64,000 nt of DNA from Oryzicola mucosus (GCF_014534685.1 NZ_JACVVX010000002.1:742772-806771); one strand, 5' to 3'. Counted from the stretch's first letter, positions 27,922-37,156 are shown. The notes: generated from the letters alone by a model not told the origin. Program-made: numbers and translations.

Positions 27922-28619
27922 TGCTGCTGGAAGTGTCCAATGCCACCTTGCACTATGGCGCGGCCCAGGCGCTGCGCGGCGTGACGCTCAACGCGGATGC
28001 CGGCAAGATCACCTGCGTGCTCGGCCGCAACGGCGTGGGCAAGACAAGTTTGATGAGATCGATCGTCGGCCACCACAGGCTGACATCGGGTACGGTTGCC
28101 TTCGAGGGGAAGGCGCTCGACCGGAGCGCGGCATACGATCGCGCCCGGTCGGGCATCTCTTTCGTGCCGCAGGGGCGGGAGGTGTTTCCGCTCCTGTCGG
28201 TGAAGGAAAATCTTGAAACCGGCTTTGCACCCCTCAAGCGCGCCGACCGCAACATCCCGGAGCATGTCTTCGAGCTTTTTCCGGTGCTGAAACAGATGCT
28301 GGGCCGTCGCGGCGGCGACCTCTCGGGTGGCCAGCAGCAGCAACTGGCGATCGGCCGGGCGCTGGTCATGCGGCCGAAACTGTTGGTTCTGGATGAGCCG
28401 ACCGAGGGCATCCAGCCGTCGATCATCAAGGATATCGGCCGCGCCATCCGTTATCTGCGCGACAGCGCCGGCATCGCCATCCTGCTCGTCGAGCAATATC
28501 TCGACTTCTGCCGTGAACTGGCGGACGAGGTGAACATCATGGATCGTGGCATGATCGTCCATACCGGCCCTGCCGAGGATCTGGACAAGCCTGAGGTTCG
28601 GCGGTTCCTGACGGTTTGA
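27921..28619 (+). CDS. urtE: Urea ABC transporter ATP-binding protein UrtE
   Basis: A 232-residue LivF-type ATPase. Walker A is GRNGVGKTSL, the signature is LSGGQQQQLAIGRAL, and Walker B is LLVLDEPTEGIQPSII. The typical UrtE stretch FVPQGREVFPLLSVKENLETG is split here by position but intact. Start ATG 27921 fits the family N-terminus MLLEVSNATLHYG. Last gene of the urt operon; the convergent peptidase gene ends seven bases downstream. Confidence 0.95.
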   Translation: MLLEVSNATLHYGAAQALRGVTLNADAGKITCVLGRNGVGKTSLMRSIVGHHRLTSGTVAFEGKALDRSAAYDRARSGISFVPQGREVFPLLSVKENLETGFAPLKRADRNIPEHVFELFPVLKQMLGRRGGDLSGGQQQQLAIGRALVMRPKLLVLDEPTEGIQPSIIKDIGRAIRYLRDSAGIAILLVEQYLDFCRELADEVNIMDRGMIVHTGPAEDLDKPEVRRFLTV

Positions 28620-28626
28620 CTGTCAG

Positions 28627-29691
28627 TCAGCGGTCGAGATAATCAGCCACCATCGATGTCCATTTGGTATCCAACTCCGCGATTTTCTCGGCGGTGAAGG
28701 CTCTGCTGAGTGTGCGGTCCAAAGCAGAGCCTATAGGCGGGTCTATCAGAGGCAATTCCTCGTAGCCGAGAGCGGCTAGGCGCTTGCGCCAATTTGGATG
28801 TGTCGATTCGCTGTCGTCGGAGCCGTCAGGATCCGGCACCAGCAGCGTCTTCTGCACAAACGCGGCGTTTTGCAGGCGGTGTGCTTCCTTCAGGATGCGC
28901 ATCATCGGCGGTTTGGGAACGGACATTGCGCCCCGCACCTCCCGATTCAAGGGGTCGTAAACGCGATCCTTCAAGAGTTGGCCGCCCGCGACAAGAAGCA
29001 TCAGTGAGCGGGCCGTTTCATAGGCATCGCCAAGTTCGGCTGAAAGGCGGTCTGCCTTGATCTCGGCGGCTCTCGACAGGCGCATCTCCTCTTTGTGAAA
29101 TGCCTTTGCGATGGGGCCGAGCGCCCAGTAGAGCACGCTTCCCGATACCGTCCGACCCGGCGGCGCATAGTCGAAGATTGCGTCGAAGCTCATTTCCAGG
29201 TCCATCAGCTTCAGGGAACCGTTGGTATCCTTGTATTGAAAATGCGCCAGTTCATGCGCCAGAACCGCTTTTACGGCGCGTTCATCGAAAAGGGCCAGAA
29301 GAGGAAGGCCGATGAACAGGACAGGTTTTCGACCCTTGAATCCGCGGGTTTCAGCGATGCCCGCATTGTAGTCTTCATTGATCACGATGACGGTCTTGTT
29401 TGCCTGTTTCTCGCCCGCGACCTCGCGCCAGAGCCGCCAAATGCCGGGTGCCTGTTCGTCGGTGACGCCGGGCTCGGACTTTTCTCGAACGCCAGGGAAA
29501 AGCGTTCCGAGCAGCAGAGTCACGGCCAGCAGCAGCATCGGAATGATGACGATGGAACTTGCCAGCACAGCCATTGGGTAGCGATCAAGGAGGGATAGCC
29601 ACACGGCGCCGATGAGGAAGGCAGGCACGACGAAAAACAGAACGGCCAATCGCCCAAAGCGGGTAGCTGCTTTGACAAACAGTTTAATCAT
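28627..29691 (-). CDS. M48 family membrane zinc metallopeptidase
   Basis: A 354-residue protein with two transmembrane helices (about 12-34 and 41-65) followed by an M48 (HtpX/Ste24-like) peptidase domain. The zinc motif is HELAH at 146-150, and a downstream acidic residue in RAAEIKADRLSAELG supplies the third ligand (E in AAEIKAD). It resembles house-cleaning membrane proteases, though the sequence is longer than HtpX and lacks its extra C-terminal helices. Convergent with urtE. Confidence 0.85.
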   Translation of the reverse strand: MIKLFVKAATRFGRLAVLFFVVPAFLIGAVWLSLLDRYPMAVLASSIVIIPMLLLAVTLLLGTLFPGVREKSEPGVTDEQAPGIWRLWREVAGEKQANKTVIVINEDYNAGIAETRGFKGRKPVLFIGLPLLALFDERAVKAVLAHELAHFQYKDTNGSLKLMDLEMSFDAIFDYAPPGRTVSGSVLYWALGPIAKAFHKEEMRLSRAAEIKADRLSAELGDAYETARSLMLLVAGGQLLKDRVYDPLNREVRGAMSVPKPPMMRILKEAHRLQNAAFVQKTLLVPDPDGSDDSESTHPNWRKRLAALGYEELPLIDPPIGSALDRTLSRAFTAEKIAELDTKWTSMVADYLDR

Positions 29692-30025
29692 CGATGTCCC
29701 CCTCGAATTTCAAAGTCATAGCATTGCGGGATTTCCCAGCGCGAGATTTTGCGTCGCAGCATTCCCTTGCTTTCTGTGCACAAATGGTCCATATGCGCGG
29801 TTGTAGGCGCTTGGGCCGGCTTGACCGGCTTTCTCTAAGAGACTGGTTGCGTCTGTCTCCCGACCGAACGGATCGGGGGCTTTGCCCGCAAAGTGTGCGG
29901 GCACGACAGCGCAGCCGCGTGGACGCGAGCGTCCGCCGCCTTGTCGTTTTCCTATATTTAAAGCTCGGCAGGTTGCGCCCTGCCAAGGCTGACGTTTGCG
30001 GCTACGCCGCTGAAAGAAGTTTGTT
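29692..30025 (+). promoter_or_regulatory. Structured leader/promoter region of the DEAD-box helicase gene
   Basis: A 334-bp gap with no gene. The last 145 bases hold four hairpins in a row: 29884-29902 (GCCCGC/GCGGGC), 29921-29934 (GGACGC/GCGTCC, two-base loop), 29967-29984 (GGCAGG/CCTGCC) and 29998-30010 (GCGGC/GCCGC), then the start region. An AT-rich stretch at 29951-29962 separates the second and third. A long structured leader upstream of an RNA helicase suggests autoregulation or cold control, which is inference. Confidence 0.5.
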
Positions 30026-31396
30026 TTGAACCAAGAAGATACCACGCAGCGTTCGCGCGAGCCGATCGGCTTCGCCACGCTCGGAATCACCGGTCTGCTG
30101 CTCAAGGCGACCGAAGTGGCCGGCTATACCGAGCCCAAGCCTATCCAGATCGCGGCCATTCCGCCGCAGATGGAAGGCCGCGACATCCTCGGCATCGCCC
30201 AGACAGGCTCCGGCAAGACCGCAGCTTTCGCGCTGCCGATCCTGTCCAAGATCATGGCGCTCGGCAGCAAGCGCCGTCCCAAGACCGCGCGCGCTCTGAT
30301 CCTTGCGCCGACGCGCGAGCTTGCCGTGCAGATCGAAGAGACCATCCGCACGCTCGCCAAGGGCGCGCATATCTCGACAGCGCTTGTGCTGGGCGGCGTT
30401 TCGCGCTTCTCTCAGGTCAAGAAGATCCAGCCGGGTGTGGACGTTCTGATCGCAACGCCGGGCCGCCTGACCGATCTGGTACGCGAGGGCGACCTCGTTT
30501 TGGCCGACACCACATGGCTGGTGCTGGACGAGGCGGATCGCATGCTCGACATGGGCTTTATCAACGATGTCAAGCGCATCGCAAAGGCGACGCATCCTGC
30601 GCGTCAGACCGCGCTGTTCTCGGCGACCATGCCGGATGAAATCGCCGACCTCGCTCGTGGCTTGCTGCGCAACCCGACCCGCGTCGAAGTGGCGCCGCAG
30701 GGTACCGCAGCTGCCGAGATCAAGCAGAGCGTCGTGCTGGCCCGTACCAAGCAGAAGCGCCAGATCCTGTCGAAGATGCTGGCCGACGAATCGATGCGCT
30801 CCGTCATCATTTTCGTGCGCACCAAGCACGGCGCGGACCGCGTGACGCGCGATCTCGAGCGCGACGGCTTCCCGGCCGCAGTCATCCACGGTAACAAGTC
30901 GCAGAATGCGCGGCAGAGCGCGCTGAACGGCTTCCGCAGCGGTTCGGTCCGGATCCTCGTCGCCACCGACATCGCCGCTCGCGGCATCGACGTGCCCGGC
31001 ATCAGCCATGTCGTGAACTTCGATCTGCCGGATGAGGCGGAGAGCTATATTCACCGCATCGGCCGCACCGGCCGCAACGGCGCCGACGGCATTGCGATCA
31101 CCATGGTCGACCCGACCGAGAACGCCAAGCTGCGCGCGGTGGAGAAGATCATCCGCATGAAGCTGCCGGTCGAGGCCGATCATCTCGGCCAGCCCGATCC
31201 GCAGCGTTCGCCGGAAGACCGCCGCATCGAAGCGGCGAACGACCAGCCGCGCAACCGCGCGCCGCAGGGCCAGCGCCCCGGCGGAAACCGCAACGGCCAG
31301 AAGCCGGGTGGCGCCAAGCAGGCCGACGGCAAACCGTTCCGCGCCAAGCGCCGGGGCTTCGGCGGCGGCCGCAAGCCGGCTGCCAAGGCAGCCTGA
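30026..31396 (+). CDS. rhlE: DEAD-box ATP-dependent RNA helicase, RhlE type
   Basis: A 456-residue RNA helicase. The motifs in order are Q-motif region EPKPIQIAAIP, motif I AQTGSGKT, PTRELA, motif II VLDEADRML, SAT, and motif VI YIHRIGRTGR. A basic Gly/Arg/Lys-rich tail of about 75 residues (from about 380) should bind RNA. The start is TTG 30026, because no ATG fits the conserved N-terminus. Likely roles are ribosome assembly and RNA decay with RNase E. A second helicase of the same family is at 58941-60473. Confidence 0.9.
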   Translation: MNQEDTTQRSREPIGFATLGITGLLLKATEVAGYTEPKPIQIAAIPPQMEGRDILGIAQTGSGKTAAFALPILSKIMALGSKRRPKTARALILAPTRELAVQIEETIRTLAKGAHISTALVLGGVSRFSQVKKIQPGVDVLIATPGRLTDLVREGDLVLADTTWLVLDEADRMLDMGFINDVKRIAKATHPARQTALFSATMPDEIADLARGLLRNPTRVEVAPQGTAAAEIKQSVVLARTKQKRQILSKMLADESMRSVIIFVRTKHGADRVTRDLERDGFPAAVIHGNKSQNARQSALNGFRSGSVRILVATDIAARGIDVPGISHVVNFDLPDEAESYIHRIGRTGRNGADGIAITMVDPTENAKLRAVEKIIRMKLPVEADHLGQPDPQRSPEDRRIEAANDQPRNRAPQGQRPGGNRNGQKPGGAKQADGKPFRAKRRGFGGGRKPAAKAA

Positions 31397-31460
31397 TAGC
31401 AGCGCTTGCCCCTATGAGCTGTCGCCACTGGTAGAATTGTGGCGCGGCGCGATGTGACGT

Positions 31461-31496
31461 AAGGCGGACGAGGCGAAAGCTTCGGCCGCCTTTTTT
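31461..31496 (+). terminator. Intrinsic terminator after the helicase gene
   Basis: A long stem AAGGCGG/CCGCCTT with an inner CGAGGC-GAAA-GCTTCG helix, followed by TTTTTT. Confidence 0.9.
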
Positions 31497-31527
31497 CCTG
31501 CCGGGAGGGAAGGGGCTTTGGTCCGAC

Positions 31528-32733
31528 ATGGGAGGGACAATGGCGAGCATCGCAATTCTCGCGATCGGCTACGTGCTGTCGCAGTTCTACCGTTCGTTTC
31601 TCGCCGTGCTGACGCCGGCGCTGATCGCTGAGCTTGGCGCGACGAAGGCTGAGTTGTCGGAGGCGTCGGGCGCGTTTTTCCTGGCCTTCGCCTTCTCCCA
31701 ATTTGCAATCGGCGTTTCGCTCGACAAGTTCGGCCCCCGGCGCACCGCCGCCACGCTTCTGGCCTTTGGCGGAGCAGGCGGCGCGCTGGTCTTCGCGCTT
31801 GCCGACAGCGCGTCGATGATCACGCTGGCCATGGCGATGATCGGCGTGGGCTGCGCGCCGGTTCTGATGGCAGCCTTGTTCATCTTCGCGCGGACCTATT
31901 CCGTCGCCCGTTTTTCCGTTCTGACCTCGTGGTTCGTCGCCTTCGGCACGCTCGGCAACATCTTGGGAGCAGCGCCCCTTGCCGAAGCCTCCGTTCTGTT
32001 CGGCTGGCGTGCGGTGATGCTCGGGCTGGGAGCCGTCACCCTGCTGGTCGCTCTGGCCGTGCTTGCCCTGCTGCGGGATCCGGCAGCGCCGACGGACATG
32101 AGGGAGGATCGCTCCGGCTTTGCCGGTTATGCCGCGCTGTTTCGCATGCGGGTCTTGTGGCCGCTCATCCCTTTGATGGCGCTGACCTATGCGCCGTCGG
32201 CGGGGATCAGGGGCCTTTGGGCGGGGCCTTATCTCGCCGACGTGTTCGGCGCCGATTCGCTGACGATCGGCAACGTCACCTTCTTCATGGCGATTTCAAT
32301 GGCCGTCGGCGCCTTTGTCTACGGGCCGCTGGACACAATGTTCGGCACGCGCAAATGGGTGATGATCGGCGGAAACGCCGTTGCGCTGGCAGCCCTCGCA
32401 TTCCTGGCCATCAATGGCGCCGACGACATCTGGCTGAGCGCGCTGGTTTTGATCGTGATCGGCGTCAGCGGTGGCGGCTATGGCATGATGATGGCGCATG
32501 CGCGCGCTTTCGTACCGGCGCATCTGGTGGGCCGGGGCGTGACGCTGATGAACTTCTTTTCCATCGGAGGGGTCGGCGCCATGCAATTCGCTACCGGCGC
32601 GGTTGCGACGGCGGCGACCGACCCGAGCAATCCCGCGACTGCCTATGCAGCTTTGTTCTGGTTTTACGTGGCCGCGCTGGGGCTGGCGCTCGTTGTCTAT
32701 CTGTTCGCCAGGGACGCGCGCCCGAAGGCATAG
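31528..32733 (+). CDS. MFS transporter
   Basis: A 401-residue membrane protein with 12 predicted transmembrane helices in two halves. The MFS signature between helices 2 and 3 reads GVSLDKFGPRRTAA. It belongs to the 12-helix nitrate/organic-anion-like or YbfB-type MFS groups, but the substrate cannot be assigned. ATG 31528 is used; ATG 31540 lies directly behind GGAGGG and is an alternative. It is convergent with the SDR gene, whose end is five bases away. Confidence 0.85.
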   Translation: MGGTMASIAILAIGYVLSQFYRSFLAVLTPALIAELGATKAELSEASGAFFLAFAFSQFAIGVSLDKFGPRRTAATLLAFGGAGGALVFALADSASMITLAMAMIGVGCAPVLMAALFIFARTYSVARFSVLTSWFVAFGTLGNILGAAPLAEASVLFGWRAVMLGLGAVTLLVALAVLALLRDPAAPTDMREDRSGFAGYAALFRMRVLWPLIPLMALTYAPSAGIRGLWAGPYLADVFGADSLTIGNVTFFMAISMAVGAFVYGPLDTMFGTRKWVMIGGNAVALAALAFLAINGADDIWLSALVLIVIGVSGGGYGMMMAHARAFVPAHLVGRGVTLMNFFSIGGVGAMQFATGAVATAATDPSNPATAYAALFWFYVAALGLALVVYLFARDARPKA

Positions 32734-32737
32734 ACTG

Positions 32738-33559
32738 TTATTCCGCGGGTGCGGACTGCTTGACCTGAAGCGGTTGTTCGCGGGGACGGGTGGCGCGGGC
32801 AATGACGGCGCGGCGCAGACGATGCGGCGTGAGGTTGAGCAGTTTGAGCGTCCAGGTCAGGCGGCGCGGGAAACTGACCTCGAAACGGTCGGTGTTCATG
32901 GCCTTGATGATCCGGGCCGCTGCACTGTTGACGTTCATCAGACCCGGCATGGCGAAAGGCGAACGCCGGCTCAGCGCGGTGTGAATGAAGCCGGGATTGA
33001 TCACCTGAAGGCGAATGTTCATGCGGTCGAAATCGTAGCGCAGCGACTCCGCCATGACGTTGATCGCCGCCTTGGTCGCGCCGTATGCCGCCGTGCTCGG
33101 CAGGCCGAAGTAGCTTGCCACCGAGCCCATCATCACGATCTGGCCGCCGCCGCGCCTCTGCATGCGTTCCGACAGCGGCACCATGCCGTTGATGATGCCG
33201 AACAGATTGACTTCATAGGTCTGGCGGAAGTCGTGGACGTTCAGGCGTTCGCCCATCACCGGGATGTACTGGCCGGCATTGAGGAGAGCGAGCGTAATGG
33301 GGCCGTAGCGTTCTTCGATCTCGTTCACGGCCCGCGCCATGGCCTCGGCATCGCGCACGTCGCAGGGATGGTCGAAAAGGCGGTCGGAAAACTCTTTCGC
33401 CGCGGTCAGCGCGGCGATTGCAGGATCCGCGTCGCGGCCGCTGACGACGACCGTAAAGCCTCGCTCAGCCAACTGAAGGGCAACCGCGCGGCCTATGCCG
33501 GTGGCTCCGCCTGTGATCCAGACCACACCATCCGCCGGGTTTGCCCGGTACAAAGCCAT
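32738..33559 (-). CDS. Short-chain dehydrogenase/reductase (SDR)
   Basis: A 273-residue oxidoreductase of the classical SDR type. The NAD(P)-binding motif is TGGATGIGRA (a TGxxxGIG variant), NAG appears in LLNAGQY, the catalytic Ser is in MGSVAS, and the active site is Y-x3-K in AAYGATKAA. The substrate is unknown. It lies 99 bases downstream of the chrR-like gene on the same strand. SDR genes also belong to the RpoE/ChrR singlet-oxygen regulon of Rhodobacter, so joint control is plausible. Confidence 0.9.
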   Translation of the reverse strand: MALYRANPADGVVWITGGATGIGRAVALQLAERGFTVVVSGRDADPAIAALTAAKEFSDRLFDHPCDVRDAEAMARAVNEIEERYGPITLALLNAGQYIPVMGERLNVHDFRQTYEVNLFGIINGMVPLSERMQRRGGGQIVMMGSVASYFGLPSTAAYGATKAAINVMAESLRYDFDRMNIRLQVINPGFIHTALSRRSPFAMPGLMNVNSAAARIIKAMNTDRFEVSFPRRLTWTLKLLNLTPHRLRRAVIARATRPREQPLQVKQSAPAE

Positions 33560-33658
33560 GTAAGAATATCCCGCACTGCAACAAAGCTGACTCTAGGTGT
33601 AGTCGCAGTCGAGCGGCAAGGAAAGCCGAATCTGACTTGGGCGGTTTTATGGCGACGA

Positions 33659-34300
33659 CTATGTGCCGATAATGTCGCCGAGCTTGCGGAAAAGTGAGCC
33701 GGTCAGTCGCAACTTCCCTTCTATGACGCTCAGGCAAAGACAGGGCCCATCCTTGCCGGCGACAGGCCGGTGATCGAGCATCTCATCGGCAATCGAGATA
33801 TCGCCACGTTCGAAGCAGCCTCGCTTGTCGGAAAAGCTTCCCGACAGAACCAGCGTCAACTCCCGTCCTTCATGGGTATGGTCGGGCAGGGCCCTGCCTG
33901 CGCGAGCCCATAAAAGCGCTGTTTCGCACCCATCAATGTCGCCGAAGGAATACTCCTTCAGGCCCGGCAGTTTGGTCCGCCAGGGGATTTCATTCGAAGA
34001 AAAGCCGGCAAAGGCGCGCAATGCTTTCGGAAAGACGGGATCGTCAAGCGGAGGCGGCGACGGCAGCGGTGGCTGTCCGATGATGGTGCGCAAGCGGGCG
34101 TCGCCGTCCGACAGATCGATCGGTGCCTGGTCCGAGAGTGCATCGCCGGACAAGGTTTCAATCGCGTCGACGAAACGCTGCCTCTCCGGGTTCATCTCCA
34201 GATGCGCTGCAACCAGCACATGAGCGGGTATCGGGAGCGTGCCAGCCGCATACCCGACAAGCAGATCCTCCAATTCGTTGATGTCGACGCGTTCGCTCAT
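33659..34300 (-). CDS. chrR: ChrR-like cupin regulator (anti-sigma factor homologue) without N-terminal zinc cysteines
   Basis: A 213-residue two-domain protein. The N-terminal helical part (1-50, LLVGYAAGTLPIPAHVLVAA) matches the ChrR anti-sigma domain. Where Rhodobacter ChrR has H-x3-C-x2-C, this protein has H33, N37 and R40, so that zinc site is lost. The cupin part keeps all four metal ligands: H141, H143, E147 and H177. ChrR normally inhibits the ECF sigma factor RpoE until singlet oxygen releases it, and its gene normally follows rpoE. No sigma gene is present here. A strong ECF11-type promoter precedes the gene. Confidence 0.8.
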   Translation of the reverse strand: MSERVDINELEDLLVGYAAGTLPIPAHVLVAAHLEMNPERQRFVDAIETLSGDALSDQAPIDLSDGDARLRTIIGQPPLPSPPPLDDPVFPKALRAFAGFSSNEIPWRTKLPGLKEYSFGDIDGCETALLWARAGRALPDHTHEGRELTLVLSGSFSDKRGCFERGDISIADEMLDHRPVAGKDGPCLCLSVIEGKLRLTGSLFRKLGDIIGT

Positions 34301-34349
34301 TCGCCACTAGGCCGCGCTTTTCGCGCGAGCCGCCCGATGCTTCACTGTC

Positions 34350-34378
34350 ACTTACGCAATTCGGCCCGTCCCGGATCA
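34350..34378 (-). promoter_or_regulatory. RpoE/ECF11-type promoter of the chrR-like gene
   Basis: On the minus strand TGATCC (34378-34373) is followed, after exactly 18 bases, by TAAGT (34354-34350). The known RpoE-ChrR promoter consensus in alphaproteobacteria is TGATCC-N18-TAAGA. The -10 element is 49 bases from the start codon. Confidence 0.7.
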
Positions 34379-34514
34379 ACCTTTCCGGTCGGACTGACCG
34401 CGCGCCCCACGGAAAGTGGTATTTCATCCGAAGGTTTCTAACAAAGCAAAATTTCGTGCCTTGAAAGGCTGGCCGCAGGTTTCTAGTTTCGCGGCGTCCA
34501 CAAGGAACATTGCA

Positions 34515-35546
34515 ATGTACGGTTCGGTCATCGACGCGATTGGAAACACTCCGCTCATTCGCTTGAAAAGGGCGTCGGAGGAAACCGGCTGCGAACTCCT
34601 CGGCAAGGCCGAATTCATGAATCCCGGCCAGTCGGTCAAGGACCGGGCAGGGCTATTCATCATTCGCGATGCCGAAAAGCGTGGGCTGCTGAAGCCTGGC
34701 GGCGTGATCGTGGAGGGAACGGCGGGCAATACCGGCATCGGGCTGACGCTGGTCGCCAAGGCGCTGGGCTACCGCACCGTGATCGTTATTCCCGAAACGC
34801 AAAGCCAGGAAAAGAAGGACGCCTTGCGCCTGCTCGGCGCCGAACTGATCGAGGTGCCGGCGGCGCCCTATAAGAATCCGAACAACTATGTGAAGGTTTC
34901 CGGCCGGCTGGCCGAGCAATTGGCCAGAACCGAGCCGAGTGGGGCTATATGGGCCAACCAGTTCGACAATTTGGCCAATCGCGACGGTCATATCCAGACC
35001 ACGGCCCAGGAAATCTGGTTGCAGACCGATGGCAAGGTCGACGGCTTCGTGTCTGCTGTGGGCTCTGGCGGCACATTGGCCGGTGTCGCGATTGGGCTTC
35101 GGGAGAAAAACCCCAGCGTCAAGATAGGCCTGGCCGATCCGCTGGGCGCAGCACTCTTCAGCTATTACACGACGGGCGAGTTCGCCTCGCAAGGCGGTTC
35201 GATCACCGAAGGCATCGGGCAGGGGCGGATCACCGCCAATCTCGAGGGCTTTGTACCAGACCAGTCCTTCCAGATACCGGACGATGAAGCGCTGCCGATC
35301 GTGTTCGATCTCATCCAGGAAGAAGGGCTTTGTGTCGGCGGATCGACGGGCATCAACATTGCCGGCGCCATTCGTCTGGCGCGCGAGCTTGGCCCCGGGC
35401 ACACCATCGTGACGGTGCTGTGCGATTATGGTACGCGCTATCAGTCCAAGCTGTTCAACCCGGAATTCCTGCGCAGCAAGAACCTGCCCGTGCCGGAATG
35501 GCTGGACCGCACGACGTCGATCCAAGCGCCTCTGGAGCAAGCATGA
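34515..35546 (+). CDS. cysK: Cysteine synthase A
   Basis: A 343-residue PLP enzyme that makes cysteine from O-acetylserine and sulfide. The PLP lysine is K42 in NPGQSVKDRAG, the phosphate loop is EGTAGNTGIG, and the C-terminal half has GGSTGINI and ITEGIGQGRI. ATG 34515 has AAGGA at the right distance; the open frame upstream is not coding. The next gene overlaps by four bases (ATGA), forming cysK-alaX-sseA-GNAT on one strand, a mix of sulfur metabolism and alanyl-tRNA editing. Confidence 0.95.
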   Translation: MYGSVIDAIGNTPLIRLKRASEETGCELLGKAEFMNPGQSVKDRAGLFIIRDAEKRGLLKPGGVIVEGTAGNTGIGLTLVAKALGYRTVIVIPETQSQEKKDALRLLGAELIEVPAAPYKNPNNYVKVSGRLAEQLARTEPSGAIWANQFDNLANRDGHIQTTAQEIWLQTDGKVDGFVSAVGSGGTLAGVAIGLREKNPSVKIGLADPLGAALFSYYTTGEFASQGGSITEGIGQGRITANLEGFVPDQSFQIPDDEALPIVFDLIQEEGLCVGGSTGINIAGAIRLARELGPGHTIVTVLCDYGTRYQSKLFNPEFLRSKNLPVPEWLDRTTSIQAPLEQA

Positions 35547-36289
35547 CCGTCTCACCCACCGTCGCCCTGTTTCGCGACGATGCCTATCTCAAGGAGACCA
35601 CGGCTGAGGTCACGGCGGTGACGGACACCGGAGGGATCGTGCTGGATCGGACCATTTTCTATGCGACGTCCGGCGGCCAGCCTGGCGATACCGGCCACAT
35701 GGTCCGAGCCGATGGATCGCGCATCGCCATTTCCGGTACCGTGACCGGCGAGACCAAGGAACAGATCATTCATCTGCGCGCCGAGGGCGCCTCGGTGCCG
35801 CAGGTCGGCGAAACCGTTGGACTGTCGATCGACTGGGATCGCCGCTACCGCCTGATGAAGATGCACGCCGCCTGCCACCTGCTTTCGGTGGTATGCCCGC
35901 TGCCGATTACCGGCGCGTCAGTGTCCGAAGACGATTCCCGGGTCGATTTCGACATGCCGGAAGGCGGCATGTCCAAGGAAGAGGCGACGGAGCGCGTGAT
36001 GGACCTGATCCGCGCCCACCATCCCATCTTCATCCGCTGGATCAGCGATGAGGAGTTCGCCGCCAATCCGGGGCTGGTCAAATCCAAGAATGTGCGCCCG
36101 CCTGTGGGCACCGGCCGCATCCGGCTGGTTTGCATCGGCGAGGGCGCATCGGTCGACAGCCAGCCCTGCGGCGGCACCCATGTCGCCTGGACCGGCGAGA
36201 TCGGCGACATCCATATCGGCAAGATTGAAAAGAAGGGGCGTGAGAACCGCCGCTTCCGGCTTCGTTTCGGCCCTGCGCCGTCGGCGTGA
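35543..36289 (+). CDS. Alanyl-tRNA editing protein, AlaX type
   Basis: A 248-residue free-standing homologue of the AlaRS editing domain, expected to hydrolyse mischarged Ser-tRNA(Ala). The zinc motif is HAACH in RLMKMHAACHLLS together with CGGTH in SQPCGGTHVAW. The N-terminal FYATSGGQPGDTG is the family beta-barrel signature. Size and motifs fit AlaX-M. It is translationally coupled to cysK and followed by a sulfurtransferase after 15 bases. Confidence 0.93.
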   Translation: MTVSPTVALFRDDAYLKETTAEVTAVTDTGGIVLDRTIFYATSGGQPGDTGHMVRADGSRIAISGTVTGETKEQIIHLRAEGASVPQVGETVGLSIDWDRRYRLMKMHAACHLLSVVCPLPITGASVSEDDSRVDFDMPEGGMSKEEATERVMDLIRAHHPIFIRWISDEEFAANPGLVKSKNVRPPVGTGRIRLVCIGEGASVDSQPCGGTHVAWTGEIGDIHIGKIEKKGRENRRFRLRFGPAPSA

Positions 36290-36304
36290 CAGAGTGAGGA
36301 CAGC

Positions 36305-37156
36305 ATGAGTGAGAAAAGCGCCTTTGTGGTGGATGCGGACTGGCTTCAAAGCCGTCTGGGCACGCCCGGACTGACCATCGTCGATGCTTCGTGGTACCTG
36401 CCTGCCGCCAAGCGCGACCCGAATGCGGAATATGAAGCAGGCCACATACCGGGCGCGGTGTTCTTCGATCATGAAGCGGTCAGCGACCCCGAATCGAAGC
36501 TGCCGCATACGTTTCCTTCTGCCCTGCATTTCGCCAAGGCCGTTGGCGCCCTGGGCATATCGGCCGACGACACCATCGTCGTCTATGATGGTCCGGGCTA
36601 TATGTCGGCGCCGCGCGCATGGTGGATGTTCCGCGTCATGGGCGTTTTCCAGGTCTATATTCTCGATGGCGGGCTGGACCGCTGGAAAGCCGAGGGTCGG
36701 CCGCTGACGACAGAGGTAACCAAGGTCGCGCCATGCGTGTTCCACGCCGATCTCGACGCTTCCAGCGTCGTTCTGTTGGATGAAATGCGTGAGATCGTCG
36801 ACAAGGGAGAGGTGCAGGTGGCCGACGCCCGATCGGCAGGACGTTTCGCCGGCGAAGAGCCTGAGCCGCGCGCCGGCCTGCGATCCGGCCATATGCCGGG
36901 CGCAAAAAGCGTCCCTTCTTCCAGTCTTTCGAAAGACGGGGAGTTGCTGCCCCTGAACGAATTGCGCGCGGTGCTGGAGACCGCGGGTCTCGATCTGTCC
37001 AAGCCGGTGGTCACGTCATGCGGCTCGGGCATTACGGCAGCGGTCATATCCCTGGCATTGCAGTCGTTGGGCCAGAAGGACAATCGTCTCTATGACGGCT
37101 CCTGGACCGAATGGGGCAGCCAGGCGGATACGCCGGTCGTGACCGGCAAGGGTTGA
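36305..37156 (+). CDS. sseA: 3-mercaptopyruvate/thiosulfate sulfurtransferase
   Basis: A 283-residue protein with two rhodanese domains (about 10-135 and 165-280). The active cysteine is C239 in the loop CGSGIT, the form typical of 3-mercaptopyruvate sulfurtransferases as opposed to the CRxGxT loop of thiosulfate enzymes. It transfers sulfur to thiols or cyanide. It is in the cysK operon, consistent with sulfur metabolism, and its stop overlaps the next start (TGATG). Confidence 0.92.
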   Translation: MSEKSAFVVDADWLQSRLGTPGLTIVDASWYLPAAKRDPNAEYEAGHIPGAVFFDHEAVSDPESKLPHTFPSALHFAKAVGALGISADDTIVVYDGPGYMSAPRAWWMFRVMGVFQVYILDGGLDRWKAEGRPLTTEVTKVAPCVFHADLDASSVVLLDEMREIVDKGEVQVADARSAGRFAGEEPEPRAGLRSGHMPGAKSVPSSSLSKDGELLPLNELRAVLETAGLDLSKPVVTSCGSGITAAVISLALQSLGQKDNRLYDGSWTEWGSQADTPVVTGKG

